NCBI GenBank assembly: GCA_937874185.1
Contig: CALNAK010000027.1
Coordinates: 1 to 9,101, forward strand
Reading direction: 5' to 3'
Length of the DNA stretch: 9,101 nucleotides
Source of the DNA: an uncultured Lactobacillus sp.
GTDB lineage: Bacteria; Bacillota; Bacilli; Lactobacillales; Lactobacillaceae
Part shown: positions 1 through 8,085 of the stretch, in pieces
Position numbering within the stretch: position 1 is the stretch's first letter
Layout: the number at the start of each line of letters is the position of its first letter
The notes under the pieces: generated by a model
What the model was told of the DNA's origin: nothing
Databases searched by the model: none
What the model saw: only the letters and a program-made list of their open reading frames with translations
Made by a program: the position numbers and the translations under genes

Positions 1-1
1 T

Positions 2-1459
2 TTTTCATCTAATGAAAATATCGTTGTCTACATTAATAATTTGTTAAAAAATGAAGATGAAAACATAAACTTTGATGCTATTTTATTAACTGATCTTGAT
101 GGTCTGCGAGACTATGAGATGATTTTTAAAATTGCAACGCCATATACAGTTTTAATTGATAAAAACCAAATAATTGAAGACAAACATCTATTAGAATTAC
201 TTGATGAATTTAAGGCAAAAAAAATTGATATTGATGACATCCATAAAGTTATGTATGATCTCACTAAATATTTTTTTGCTGGTCAATATGGAGATAAGCT
301 TGGTATTGAATATGTTCAAATATCACCAAATTTCAAGGGACATATTCAATATAATGGGCATGTCAATTTAGTTCTAACGGGGAATTTCGGCTTATCCTTA
401 ACGCCAACTTTATCATGGCAATATAATATTTCTGCTGATGCTGATTATAATTATGAGTTGTGGCTTGAATATGAGGTTAGTCCGAATGTTTTAATGGCAC
501 TTAGTGTACAAATGATTGAACAAGGCAGTTCTAATATTTTGAAACAATGGACTGTTGAGGGTAAAGAACTAAATTTTCCATTACTTATTGAGAATCATGC
601 AAAGTCAGCCTATTATTTAGCTGTCTCTTTAAAAGTACGAGGGCAAGGTGAAATAAAGATAGGAAATCTTCACAATCGTCTTTCTAGAAAAAATTTTGGT
701 CAATTTATTTTAGGCGGTGAACGCCATGTTGACAATAAGCATGAAGAGATAATGACCTATTTTCATCCGGGTGATATGAAACCACCGCTTAACGTATATT
801 TTTCTGGTTACCGTCCGGCAGAAGGATTTGAAGGTTATTGGATGATGAAAAAATTAGGAGCTCCTTTTTTATTGATTACAGACCCACGATTAGAAGGCGG
901 CGCATTCTACCTAGGTAGTGATCAAATTGAAAATAAAATTTTAACGATCATATCTCAAAAGTTAAGAGAATTGTCTTTTACAAACAAACAACTAATCTTG
1001 TCAGGATTATCCATGGGTACATTTGGTGCATTATATTATGCTAGTACTTTGGAACCTGCTACTGTCATTGTTGGTAAACCGCTAGTTAATTTGGGGAATG
1101 TTGCGTTGAATGAAAAGCTGACTAGACCAAATGGATTTCCAACATCACTAGACATATTGCTTTCTACAACAGGAGGTACATCATCAAAACATGCAGAAAA
1201 ATTAAACAAACGATTTTGGGACAAATTTAATACTGCTAATTTTAATCAAACAGTGTTTGCCATCGTTTATATGAAAAATGATGACTATGATGTTAATGCT
1301 TATCAGGATTTGCTAACAAATCTAAGTGATAGCCAGGCTATTGTGATTAGTAAAGGAATTCCGGGTCGCCATAACGATGACTCGACTGCAATTAATAGTT
1401 GGTTTTTTTCTCAATATCAACGAATATTAACGGAATATTTTCAAAGGAAGCGACAATAA
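2..1459 (+). CDS. asp2: Accessory Sec system protein Asp2 (5'-truncated by window edge)
   Basis: Asp2 is a cytosolic accessory Sec protein needed for SRR adhesin export; in streptococci it is reported to O-acetylate GlcNAc on the adhesin. The reading frame is open to the left edge, so the TTG at 41 is an internal codon and not the start; by comparison with the family (about 500-520 residues) only some 20-30 N-terminal residues are missing. The middle part (about 300-720) is beta-rich, consistent with the carbohydrate-binding-like domain of Asp2. The C-terminal part is an alpha/beta-hydrolase domain: YFSGYRPAEGFEGY near 806, the nucleophile elbow GLSMG with Ser at 1010-1012, an acidic cluster NDDYD at 1277-1291, and His in PGRHNDDS at 1370-1372. 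The Ser-to-His spacing of 120 residues equals that of the S. gordonii triad as I recall it (S362, E452, H482). The stop lies 3 nt before asp3, so the two are surely cotranscribed. Confidence 0.93.
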   Translation, partial: FSSNENIVVYINNLLKNEDENINFDAILLTDLDGLRDYEMIFKIATPYTVLIDKNQIIEDKHLLELLDEFKAKKIDIDDIHKVMYDLTKYFFAGQYGDKLGIEYVQISPNFKGHIQYNGHVNLVLTGNFGLSLTPTLSWQYNISADADYNYELWLEYEVSPNVLMALSVQMIEQGSSNILKQWTVEGKELNFPLLIENHAKSAYYLAVSLKVRGQGEIKIGNLHNRLSRKNFGQFILGGERHVDNKHEEIMTYFHPGDMKPPLNVYFSGYRPAEGFEGYWMMKKLGAPFLLITDPRLEGGAFYLGSDQIENKILTIISQKLRELSFTNKQLILSGLSMGTFGALYYASTLEPATVIVGKPLVNLGNVALNEKLTRPNGFPTSLDILLSTTGGTSSKHAEKLNKRFWDKFNTANFNQTVFAIVYMKNDDYDVNAYQDLLTNLSDSQAIVISKGIPGRHNDDSTAINSWFFSQYQRILTEYFQRKRQ

Positions 1460-1462
1460 AAT

Positions 1463-2461
1463 ATGAGTAAACAGAATTTTATCATTTATTGGCAACCAAA
1501 TATTGGAAAAACGTATATGTATGGATCTAATATAAATTATTTAACTAAAGATCATGTTATTTTTGAAAATAATTTCTTTCCTGCTGGTAGTTGTATTCAT
1601 TCATGGACTTCCTTAGGAAATTATCAGGATCAACGTTCCGCACGCCAGTTACCATTGCTAGAGAAGGGATGTCAGTATGATATAAAGCTTGATGCAACGA
1701 CTAGTCCTCAAAAGACTTTGTATATTCAACTTAAATTTTATGATCGTTATGAGAGTTTGCTTGACGTAGTGACAATAAAGGATAAGCAGGGCTCGTTTGT
1801 CTATCCTAATGATGCGTATTATTATGAACTATCTCTAATCAATGGCGGGTTGAAAGAAATTATTTTCCATAATTTAGTCATTACGGACGACAAATTAATG
1901 CTTGAAAATCAAATTTTTGAAGACAATGGACTATTTATATCGAATATTTTAAATGAAACATCCGAGTCACATAGATTGCAAATAGTATTTGCTGAACCGG
2001 TACATGGTAATGTAGCAGTAATTCCAAAACAGATAATCGACAAGTTTTTTGATGTGATTCAAGTGACGAGTAGCAAATTATTTGCTCATTTCTACATGAG
2101 TAATCAATATGAGAAAAAGATTTTAGCAACCATTGCAAAATTACAAGAAGACTATGAAATTTCTAGTGTTTATTTTATTGGATATGGACCGATTTCTAGT
2201 GCGGCTGCTTTGTACTATTCAAGTAAAATTGTTCATGGTGAAGCTTACATTACGTCTGATTGTGGGGAATTGCGTATCAGTAGAGATATGTTATATACAG
2301 ATGGTTATCAAAAATTTGAGCGAGAAAAAATTCAGCCAAATAATATGCCGGTACATAGTTATTACTACGTGCCATTTTTAGATCCTAGTTTAGAATTTGT
2401 TCAACCATCTTTAGACCTGTCATCACGGTTATATGAATACATTAATTGTGCTAGCAATTGA
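1463..2461 (+). CDS. asp3: Accessory Sec system protein Asp3, with long C-terminal domain
   Basis: Asp3 binds Asp1 and Asp2 and helps pass the glycosylated SRR adhesin to SecA2. The protein has 332 residues. Residues about 1-145 carry the Asp3 core, which has a carbohydrate-binding-like beta-sandwich: FFPAGSCIHSW, RSARQLPLLEKGCQYD, a YIQLKFYDRYESLLD stretch and FVYPNDAYYYELSLI. Residues about 165-332 form a second domain that resembles the hydrolase domain of Asp2 (FYMSNQYEKKIL at 210-221, GYGPISSAAALYYSS at 240-254) but has no serine at the nucleophile position. The ATG start is preceded by AAAGGAAG at 1443-1450, with a rather long 12-nt spacer. The gene follows asp2 by 3 nt and ends 10 nt before the preferred secA2 start. 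The core assignment is firm; the hydrolase-like reading of the C-terminus is my inference from motif alignment by eye. Confidence 0.88.
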   Translation: MSKQNFIIYWQPNIGKTYMYGSNINYLTKDHVIFENNFFPAGSCIHSWTSLGNYQDQRSARQLPLLEKGCQYDIKLDATTSPQKTLYIQLKFYDRYESLLDVVTIKDKQGSFVYPNDAYYYELSLINGGLKEIIFHNLVITDDKLMLENQIFEDNGLFISNILNETSESHRLQIVFAEPVHGNVAVIPKQIIDKFFDVIQVTSSKLFAHFYMSNQYEKKILATIAKLQEDYEISSVYFIGYGPISSAAALYYSSKIVHGEAYITSDCGELRISRDMLYTDGYQKFEREKIQPNNMPVHSYYYVPFLDPSLEFVQPSLDLSSRLYEYINCASN

Positions 2462-2466
2462 AAGGA
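2461..2466 (+). promoter_or_regulatory. Ribosome binding site that sets the secA2 start
   Basis: AAAGGA lies 5 nt upstream of the ATG at 2472. The in-frame ATG at 2433 has no such site (upstream is TCACGGTTAT) and would add 13 residues while overlapping the end of asp3 by 29 nt, so 2472 is preferred. Confidence 0.7.
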
Positions 2467-2471
2467 ATAAT

Positions 2472-4850
2472 ATGTTCAACATCGATAATATACGCTTGAA
2501 AAAAATAAAAAAAATTCTAAATCAAGTGAACAAGTGGGCAATGATAATGTCTAAAATGACCGATGTTGAACTAAAGAAGCAAACAAGTTTACTTAAAAAA
2601 CAGCTAAATGACGGGGCGAATTTGAATGATATATTACCACAAGCCTTTGCTACGATTAGAGAGGCTGATAAAAGAGTTCTCGGGAAGTTTCCTTATGATG
2701 TCCAGGTACTGGGGGGTATTGTGCTACATCAGGGGAATATAGCAGAGATGAAAACAGGAGAAGGTAAAACACTAACAGCTACATTACCTATTTATTTAAA
2801 TGCCTTAACAGGACAAGGTGTCATGCTGGTTACTACAAATAGTTACTTGGCTATTCGTGATGCTAATGAACTTGGAAAAGTGTACCAATGGTTAGGGCTT
2901 ACTGTTGAAGTGGGCGTAAGCGAAGAGGCTAATTACAAGTATACAGTTGAAGAGAAAAGAAGAATATATCAAGCCGATATCCTATATACAACAAATGATG
3001 CTGTTGGATTCGATTACTTACAAGAAAATTTAGTAGATAATCAGAACAAACAATACATGCGCACTTTTAACTATGCCATTTTGGATGAGGTTGATGCAAT
3101 ATTATTAGATTTTGCGCAAACACCTTTGGTTATTTCTGGTTCTCCTCGTGTACAATCAAACCTTTTTAACATTGCTAACCAATTCATTTCAACGCTTTCC
3201 GAAAATAAAGAATATAAATTAGATGAAGAACGTAAGCATGTATGGCTAACTGAACAAGGCATTCACGAAGCAAAGCGCTTCTTTGAAAAAAAGAATTTAT
3301 TTTCATCTGAGAATTACTTATTAGTTCGACATATTGAGTTAGCTTTACAAGCCAATGAATTATTCAAAATTAATCAAGATTATGTCGTTTATGATGGAGA
3401 GATTAAGCTTTTAGATATTAAAAACGGTCGAATTATGACTGGAACAAAATTACAATCTGGTTTACATCAAGCTATTGAAGCTAAAGAACATGTTGATATC
3501 AGTCAACAAACACGTTCAATGGCGTCTATCACGTACCAAAATTTATTTAGAATGTTCAAAAAATTGGCAGGGATGACGGGAACTGGGAAAACAAATGAGG
3601 AAGAGTTTATTGAAACATATAATATGTCTGTCATTGCAATTCCGACCTATAAACCAGTGATTCGAAAAGACTTGCCAGATAAAATTTATGTTTCATTACC
3701 TGAGAAACTATACGCATCAATGGACTTGGTCAAAAATTGTTACAAAAAGAAACAGCCTGTTTTATTGGCAACTGGGTCGGTAGAAATATCTGAAATTTAT
3801 TCTCAAATGTTGTTGCATGAGGGAATTCCGCATAACGTTTTGAATGCACGAAATACTGCTAAAGAGGCAGCAATTATTGCGGAAGCTGGACAATTAGGAG
3901 CTGTGACTGTTGCAACAGCCATGGCTGGTAGGGGAACAGATATTAAATTGGGTAATGGTGTTACTGAGTTAGGAGGATTGGCAGTCATCGGGACAGAACG
4001 AATGACTAGTAAACGAATAGATTTACAACTTCGTGGTCGTTCAGGACGCCAAGGAGATCCAGGCTTTAGTCAGTTTTTTGTTAGCTTAGAGGATGATATT
4101 ATTATTAAACGTGGGTCTGATCGTATACATCGGTATTATGAACGCTTTGCGGATCAAATTAGTTCAGTAGATTTGCAACCACGTGAACTAACACAATATC
4201 GCTTTAAGACAGCAGTCGACAAAGCGCAATTTTCAGAAGAAAGTCAAGGACGCATTTCAAGATTAAACGCTCTAGAATTTGATGAAAGTATGAGAATTCA
4301 ACGCACATTAGTTTACTGTGAAAGAAATAAATTGTTACGGACAACGGACCTGTTGGATAACGACATTAAGGTAGTGGCTGTCAGGACAATTGAACAATTT
4401 TTACAGGAAAACAGAAAGCTAACACCAGATTTACTTAAAAGATATATTTTGGATAATATCAATTACAACTTAAAAAGTGATAACCCAATTTTTGAAATAA
4501 ACAAACTTAATGATATTAAGCAATACTTGATACAAATGGTTCAAAAAGAATTACAAGATAAAAGAGAATCTATTGGTTCGACTACACAAATGATCAATTT
4601 TCAAAGAGTATGTATTTTGAAAGCAATAGATGTCGGTTGGATTGAACAAGTAGATAATTTACAACAATTACGTTTAGTAGTTATTGATAGAAAGTATTCA
4701 CAGCAAAATCCACTTTATGAATACCAAAAAGAAGCTATTTTATCATATAAAAATATGCGCAATCAGATTGATCAATTGATTTTAAAAAATATTATGTTGA
4801 GTACCCTAAAACGAGAACAAAATGGGAAACTCACAATTACTTTTCCGTAA
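2472..4850 (+). CDS. secA2: Accessory preprotein translocase ATPase SecA2
   Basis: SecA2 is the ATP-driven motor that pushes the glycosylated SRR adhesin through the SecY2 channel. From the ATG at 2472 it has 792 residues, close to streptococcal SecA2 and shorter than housekeeping SecA. Visible SecA/DEAD-helicase motifs: Walker A MKTGEGKT (93-100), Walker B DEVD (205-208), GMTGTGKT (367-374), MAGRGTDI (484-491), then GLAVIGTER followed by an arginine-finger stretch RGRSGRQGD (521-529). The C-terminus ends in KLTITFP without the cysteine-rich zinc-binding tail that SecA1 uses to bind SecB, as expected for an accessory SecA2. IDLQLRGR replaces the IDNQLRGR usual in SecA1. It sits directly after asp3, in the order known from SRR export loci, which separates it from a second housekeeping SecA. 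The stop codon lies inside an inverted repeat (4831-4856). Confidence 0.96.
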   Translation: MFNIDNIRLKKIKKILNQVNKWAMIMSKMTDVELKKQTSLLKKQLNDGANLNDILPQAFATIREADKRVLGKFPYDVQVLGGIVLHQGNIAEMKTGEGKTLTATLPIYLNALTGQGVMLVTTNSYLAIRDANELGKVYQWLGLTVEVGVSEEANYKYTVEEKRRIYQADILYTTNDAVGFDYLQENLVDNQNKQYMRTFNYAILDEVDAILLDFAQTPLVISGSPRVQSNLFNIANQFISTLSENKEYKLDEERKHVWLTEQGIHEAKRFFEKKNLFSSENYLLVRHIELALQANELFKINQDYVVYDGEIKLLDIKNGRIMTGTKLQSGLHQAIEAKEHVDISQQTRSMASITYQNLFRMFKKLAGMTGTGKTNEEEFIETYNMSVIAIPTYKPVIRKDLPDKIYVSLPEKLYASMDLVKNCYKKKQPVLLATGSVEISEIYSQMLLHEGIPHNVLNARNTAKEAAIIAEAGQLGAVTVATAMAGRGTDIKLGNGVTELGGLAVIGTERMTSKRIDLQLRGRSGRQGDPGFSQFFVSLEDDIIIKRGSDRIHRYYERFADQISSVDLQPRELTQYRFKTAVDKAQFSEESQGRISRLNALEFDESMRIQRTLVYCERNKLLRTTDLLDNDIKVVAVRTIEQFLQENRKLTPDLLKRYILDNINYNLKSDNPIFEINKLNDIKQYLIQMVQKELQDKRESIGSTTQMINFQRVCILKAIDVGWIEQVDNLQQLRLVVIDRKYSQQNPLYEYQKEAILSYKNMRNQIDQLILKNIMLSTLKREQNGKLTITFP

Positions 4851-4856
4851 TTGTGA
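4831..4856 (+). terminator. Perfect inverted repeat over the secA2 stop codon; possible weak terminator
   Basis: TCACAATTAC (4831-4840) and GTAATTGTGA (4847-4856) form a perfect 10-bp stem around a 6-nt loop TTTTCC. The right arm contains the secA2 TAA stop. The stem has only three G/C pairs and is not followed directly by a T run (the first TTTTT is at 4875-4879), so it does not fit a standard Rho-independent terminator. It may slow or partly stop transcription, or protect the upstream mRNA. The repeat is seen directly; the role is inferred. Confidence 0.4.
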
Positions 4857-4895
4857 TGCAAATACAATTATTAGTTTTTGAGCAATAAAGATGGA

Positions 4896-4924
4896 TGGAC
4901 AACGCGTAAATACATAAATAATAT
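4896..4924 (+). promoter_or_regulatory. Candidate sigma-70 type promoter upstream of gtfA
   Basis: TGGACA (4896-4901, five of six bases of TTGACA) is followed after 17 bp by TAATAT (4919-4924, four of six bases of TATAAT). This would place transcription start near 4931, about 30 nt before the gtfA ATG. It lies in the only sizeable gap (110 bp) between secA2 and gtfA. In such AT-rich DNA chance matches are common. Confidence 0.35.
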
Positions 4925-4960
4925 GATACTTAATAATGATTTGATAAAGAAGGGGTAAAT

Positions 4961-6469
4961 ATGACAGTGTATAACCTTAATTTGGGTATTGGTTGGGCAA
5001 GTAGTGGGGTTGAATATGCGCAACTCTATCGTGCAAAAATATTCCGCCAATTAGGGCAACCAGCTAAATTTGTTTTCATGGATTTTATTACGGGAGATAA
5101 TATCGAGCATCTTACTAGTAACATAGGATTCTTTGATGATGAAGTTATCTGGCTCTATCAATTTTTTTCGGATATAAAAATTGAACCAACCTCTTATTCG
5201 ATTGAACAATTAGAATTGACATTTAATAGGGCATTTGATCGTTCAGAACGCCATGAAAACTATGTTCGTTATTTCTTTGAAAGTCAAGATATTATGGTAA
5301 CAGCCTACTTAGCAAAAAATAACCAGTCGGCTGTGGAACGAGCTGAGTTCGTTTCACATGGTAAACTAATTCGTAAGGATTACTACACTCAAACTAAATT
5401 ATTTTCAGAATATTATGCACCAAGAGATAATAAAGCTTATGTATACGAACGACATTTTTTTAATAGAAATGGATCAAGTGCTTTTAAGGAAATCGTCGAT
5501 GGGAATGATTCAATATTTAGAGTTCAAAATCAAATATTCTATGATAAACAAGCTTTAATTGCATATATGTTAAAATGCCTACATTTAACACATAACGATA
5601 TTATTATTTTAGATCGTGCGACAAACGTAGGAAATACAGTATTACAACACAGTGCACCTGCTAAGATAGGTGTTGTTGTTCATGCTGAACATTTTAATGA
5701 AAATCAAACGGATACACAAAATATCTTGTGGAATAATTTTTACGAGTATCAGTTTGACAGAGCTAATCATATTAATTTTTTTATTACTGCAACTTTGTCA
5801 CAAAAAAAGTTATTAGCATATCATTTTGGCAAGTACACAACACATAAACCTAAAATTATTGATATTCCTGTAGGTAACTTAAAAAAATTACGGCAACCAT
5901 TAGAAGGTAGAAAAGAGCATACGCTTATCACGGCTTCACGTTTAGCAAACGAAAAGCATGTTGATTGGTTAGTAAAAGCGGTTATTAGAGCAAAGAAAGC
6001 AATTCCTAATCTTACTTTTGATATTTATGGAAAAGGTGGCGAGCAGAATAATATTGAACAAATTATTAAGGATAACGCAGCACAAGAGTATATTCAATTA
6101 AAAGGGCATACTAAATTAGATACTGTCTATCAAAAATATTCTGCTTATATCTCGGCATCTACCAGCGAAGGTTTTGGATTATCATTAATGGAAGCGGTAG
6201 GTTCAGGCTTACCAATGATTGGCTTTGATGTTCGCTATGGCAATCAAACTTTTATTCAAAATGAAAAAAACGGTTATTTAATTCCCTTTAATTGTAATGA
6301 GAATATCGAAGAACACATTGAAAATCTGAGTCAGAAAATTATTGCTTTGTTTGCCAAAGAACAATTAGTTAACTTTGAGAACTATTCTTATAAGATTGCA
6401 GAGAATTATTTGGTAGATGAAGTGCAGCAAAAATGGCAAAAATTGATAAATGAGGTTTTAAATGATTAA
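4961..6469 (+). CDS. gtfA: Accessory Sec glycosyltransferase GtfA (Gtf1), GT4 family
   Basis: GtfA is the catalytic subunit of the cytosolic GtfA-GtfB O-GlcNAc transferase that starts glycosylation of SRR adhesins on Ser/Thr, with UDP-GlcNAc as donor. The protein has 502 residues, the usual size. The N-terminus MTVYNLNLGIGWASSGVEYAQ is typical of the family; a beta-rich insert (about 75-190) fits the extended beta-sheet domain that contacts GtfB. The C-terminal Rossmann half shows SRLANEK (R327, K332, expected to bind the nucleotide diphosphate) and the E-x7-E motif EGFGLSLME (E403, E411), so the active site looks intact. AAGGGG at 4950-4955 sits 5 nt before the ATG. The last 8 nt overlap gtfB, which implies translational coupling and equal amounts of both partners. 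Confidence 0.95.
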   Translation: MTVYNLNLGIGWASSGVEYAQLYRAKIFRQLGQPAKFVFMDFITGDNIEHLTSNIGFFDDEVIWLYQFFSDIKIEPTSYSIEQLELTFNRAFDRSERHENYVRYFFESQDIMVTAYLAKNNQSAVERAEFVSHGKLIRKDYYTQTKLFSEYYAPRDNKAYVYERHFFNRNGSSAFKEIVDGNDSIFRVQNQIFYDKQALIAYMLKCLHLTHNDIIILDRATNVGNTVLQHSAPAKIGVVVHAEHFNENQTDTQNILWNNFYEYQFDRANHINFFITATLSQKKLLAYHFGKYTTHKPKIIDIPVGNLKKLRQPLEGRKEHTLITASRLANEKHVDWLVKAVIRAKKAIPNLTFDIYGKGGEQNNIEQIIKDNAAQEYIQLKGHTKLDTVYQKYSAYISASTSEGFGLSLMEAVGSGLPMIGFDVRYGNQTFIQNEKNGYLIPFNCNENIEEHIENLSQKIIALFAKEQLVNFENYSYKIAENYLVDEVQQKWQKLINEVLND

Positions 6470-7787
6470 TTTATTTGATAATTATTCACAAGTAAGTGGT
6501 GATCTTCATGAATCATTACTATCAGCTGGATACACACAATCAACTGTAGTTATTGAAGATGATGGCTTTTTACCCGATAATGTCACATCACCGTTTGCCT
6601 ATTACACAAATAGTTATGGTCACTCAGGCCGTCCGCTATACTTTAATCAAGTGGCATGTCCTGAATTTTGGGAAATTAGAGGTGACAATAACGAGGCCGC
6701 CATTTATGAAGAAAATAAGCGAAGAGCTAATATTGTTTATGTACCCAATATAAGTCACAAACGCTATGTTAAGCGAGTTGAATGGTTAGATTTAGACAAT
6801 AAGATACGTAGTGTTGATCATTATAATAAGGAAGGCGTGATTTTTGCGCAAACTAGTTATAATTTAATGAAGCAACCAACAATAACAACTTATTATAATA
6901 CTAATCATAATGAAATTATTGTTGAAAATCATATCACTAAAAATATAATTTTAAATTTTAATAAACAGTTACATATATTTGAGTCACGTATCGAATTCGT
7001 GAGTCAGTATTTGAAACATGTATTTGGTGATATTAATCGTATTTTTTATAATTCTTTATCAATCCCATTTTTTGTGTCATACAATTTAGTTCAACCCGGG
7101 AACGATTTATTGTTTTGGCAAGAACCACTATCAGAAGACGGTACACTACCTGGTAATATGCTGACATTATTACAAAATCAAGGTAGAACAAAAAAAGTAA
7201 TATTCCAAAACAAAAAGGATTACGAAAAAGCACGGAGAAAGTATCCAAAATTTCAAGAACAGATTGCGTACTTAGGTTTTTTATATCCAATTAACGATAC
7301 ACATAGGGAACGGCCAGATGCGTTAATATTAACCAATTCTGATCGCATTGAAGAAATTGTGAAAGTCATTGAAAAATTGCCAGACATAAATTTTCACATT
7401 GCTGCAATTACTGAGATGTCTACTAAATTAATGAATTTGTCTAAATATAAAAATGTTACGCTATATCCGAATATCGAATACAATCAAGTTAATAGTTTAT
7501 TGCAGAACTGTGCCTTTTATTTAGATATCAATCATGGAACGGAAATCGGATATGCAGTTCGGCGAGCATTCTTGAATAACTTATTGATTCTATCCTTTGA
7601 AGATACGACACATAACCGTCAATTTACATTACCAGAATATACTTTCAAACAAAATAATGGCGATCAATTGATTAATATTGTAAATCAATGTAAAAATAAT
7701 CGCTTATATATGCTGTCAGCATTATATAAGCAGCAGAATCATGCTAATCAGAGCAGTATATTAGAATATCAGGATATTATTAGTTGA
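6462..7787 (+). CDS. gtfB: Accessory Sec glycosyltransferase-stabilising protein GtfB (Gtf2)
   Basis: GtfB is the non-catalytic partner of GtfA; it binds the acceptor adhesin and stabilises GtfA in the cytosol. The 441-residue length is normal. The N-terminus MINLFDNYSQVSGDLHESL and the DDGFLPDNVTSPF stretch are characteristic. The position corresponding to the GtfA E-x7-E motif reads TEIGYAVRRAF (E361 with Ala at 369), so the second catalytic glutamate is missing, in keeping with the known inactive role. GAGG at 6452-6455 sits 6 nt upstream of the ATG, inside the end of gtfA, and the 8-nt overlap suggests coupled translation. The gene ends 17 nt before the next start. Confidence 0.94.
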   Translation: MINLFDNYSQVSGDLHESLLSAGYTQSTVVIEDDGFLPDNVTSPFAYYTNSYGHSGRPLYFNQVACPEFWEIRGDNNEAAIYEENKRRANIVYVPNISHKRYVKRVEWLDLDNKIRSVDHYNKEGVIFAQTSYNLMKQPTITTYYNTNHNEIIVENHITKNIILNFNKQLHIFESRIEFVSQYLKHVFGDINRIFYNSLSIPFFVSYNLVQPGNDLLFWQEPLSEDGTLPGNMLTLLQNQGRTKKVIFQNKKDYEKARRKYPKFQEQIAYLGFLYPINDTHRERPDALILTNSDRIEEIVKVIEKLPDINFHIAAITEMSTKLMNLSKYKNVTLYPNIEYNQVNSLLQNCAFYLDINHGTEIGYAVRRAFLNNLLILSFEDTTHNRQFTLPEYTFKQNNGDQLINIVNQCKNNRLYMLSALYKQQNHANQSSILEYQDIIS

Positions 7788-7792
7788 ACGAT

Positions 7793-7798
7793 GAGGGA
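7793..7798 (+). promoter_or_regulatory. Ribosome binding site that sets the start of the small membrane protein gene
   Basis: GAGGGA lies 6 nt upstream of the ATG at 7805. The alternative in-frame TTG at 7784 overlaps the gtfB stop and has no comparable site. Confidence 0.65.
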
Positions 7799-7804
7799 TA
7801 TTGT

Positions 7805-8011
7805 ATGGATAATAATGATGAAGATAAAATAGAGCAGGATCCAGTGCAGCGTTCAATAGATGAGCGATTAAAAAAGGTACGGTATAGAACTACTTCACGT
7901 AAAAAGGAACCACATAAATACGAAAAATTACAGACGTTATTAGCCGTTGTTATGGCATTAGGAATAGTAGCAGGTTTATTGACGATTATCATTCAACTTT
8001 TTATTAAATAA
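7805..8011 (+). CDS. Small single-pass membrane protein, candidate Asp4-like accessory Sec subunit
   Basis: A 68-residue protein. Residues 1-20 are acidic and 21-41 strongly basic (RLKKVRYR, SRKKEPHKYEK). Residues 44-67 form one hydrophobic membrane span (LLAVVMALGIVAGLL and on) that runs to the C-terminus. There is no signal peptide cleavage site, so an N-in topology is likely from the positive charges before the span. In S. gordonii the genes after gtfB are asp4 and asp5, small membrane proteins compared with SecE and SecG. The single C-terminal span after a charged, possibly amphipathic segment is SecE-like, and the position matches asp4. I do not recognise the sequence itself, so the Asp4 role is inferred from place and shape. 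It could also be an unrelated small membrane protein. Confidence 0.6.
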   Translation: MDNNDEDKIEQDPVQRSIDERLKKVRYRTTSRKKEPHKYEKLQTLLAVVMALGIVAGLLTIIIQLFIK

Positions 8012-8067
8012 TATAAAAAAATTTTAGGCGTGCGTTATACTTTTGATAATTGATTAGCGTGTTACTC

Positions 8068-8073
8068 AGGGGA
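8068..8073 (+). promoter_or_regulatory. Ribosome binding site that sets the GT8 gene start
   Basis: AGGGGA lies 12 nt upstream of the ATG at 8086, a long but workable spacer. The in-frame TTG at 8050 would place this site inside the gene and would add 12 residues unlike GT8 N-termini. Confidence 0.5.
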
Positions 8074-8085
8074 AATAAACTCATC

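Noticed and set aside
41..43. TTG at 41 as the start of asp2
   Set aside because: The frame is open without a stop to the left edge, and the protein from here lacks the first part of Asp2; there is no ribosome binding site before the TTG.
2433..2471. N-terminal extension of SecA2 from the ATG at 2433
   Set aside because: It lacks a ribosome binding site and overlaps asp3, while the ATG at 2472 has a clear AAAGGA 5 nt upstream and gives the usual SecA2 length.
7033..7290. Minus-strand open frame of 85 codons within gtfB
   Set aside because: It lies wholly inside a well-supported gene, shows no recognisable domain and has no start signals; it is a shadow frame, as are the other minus-strand frames in asp2, secA2 and the small membrane protein gene.
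8022..8050. Possible promoter for the GT8 gene (TATACT at 8036-8041, GATAAT at 8045-8050)
   Set aside because: The -10-like hexamers are good, but no acceptable -35 box lies 16-18 bp upstream of either and there is no extended -10 TG, so chance matches in AT-rich DNA are as likely.
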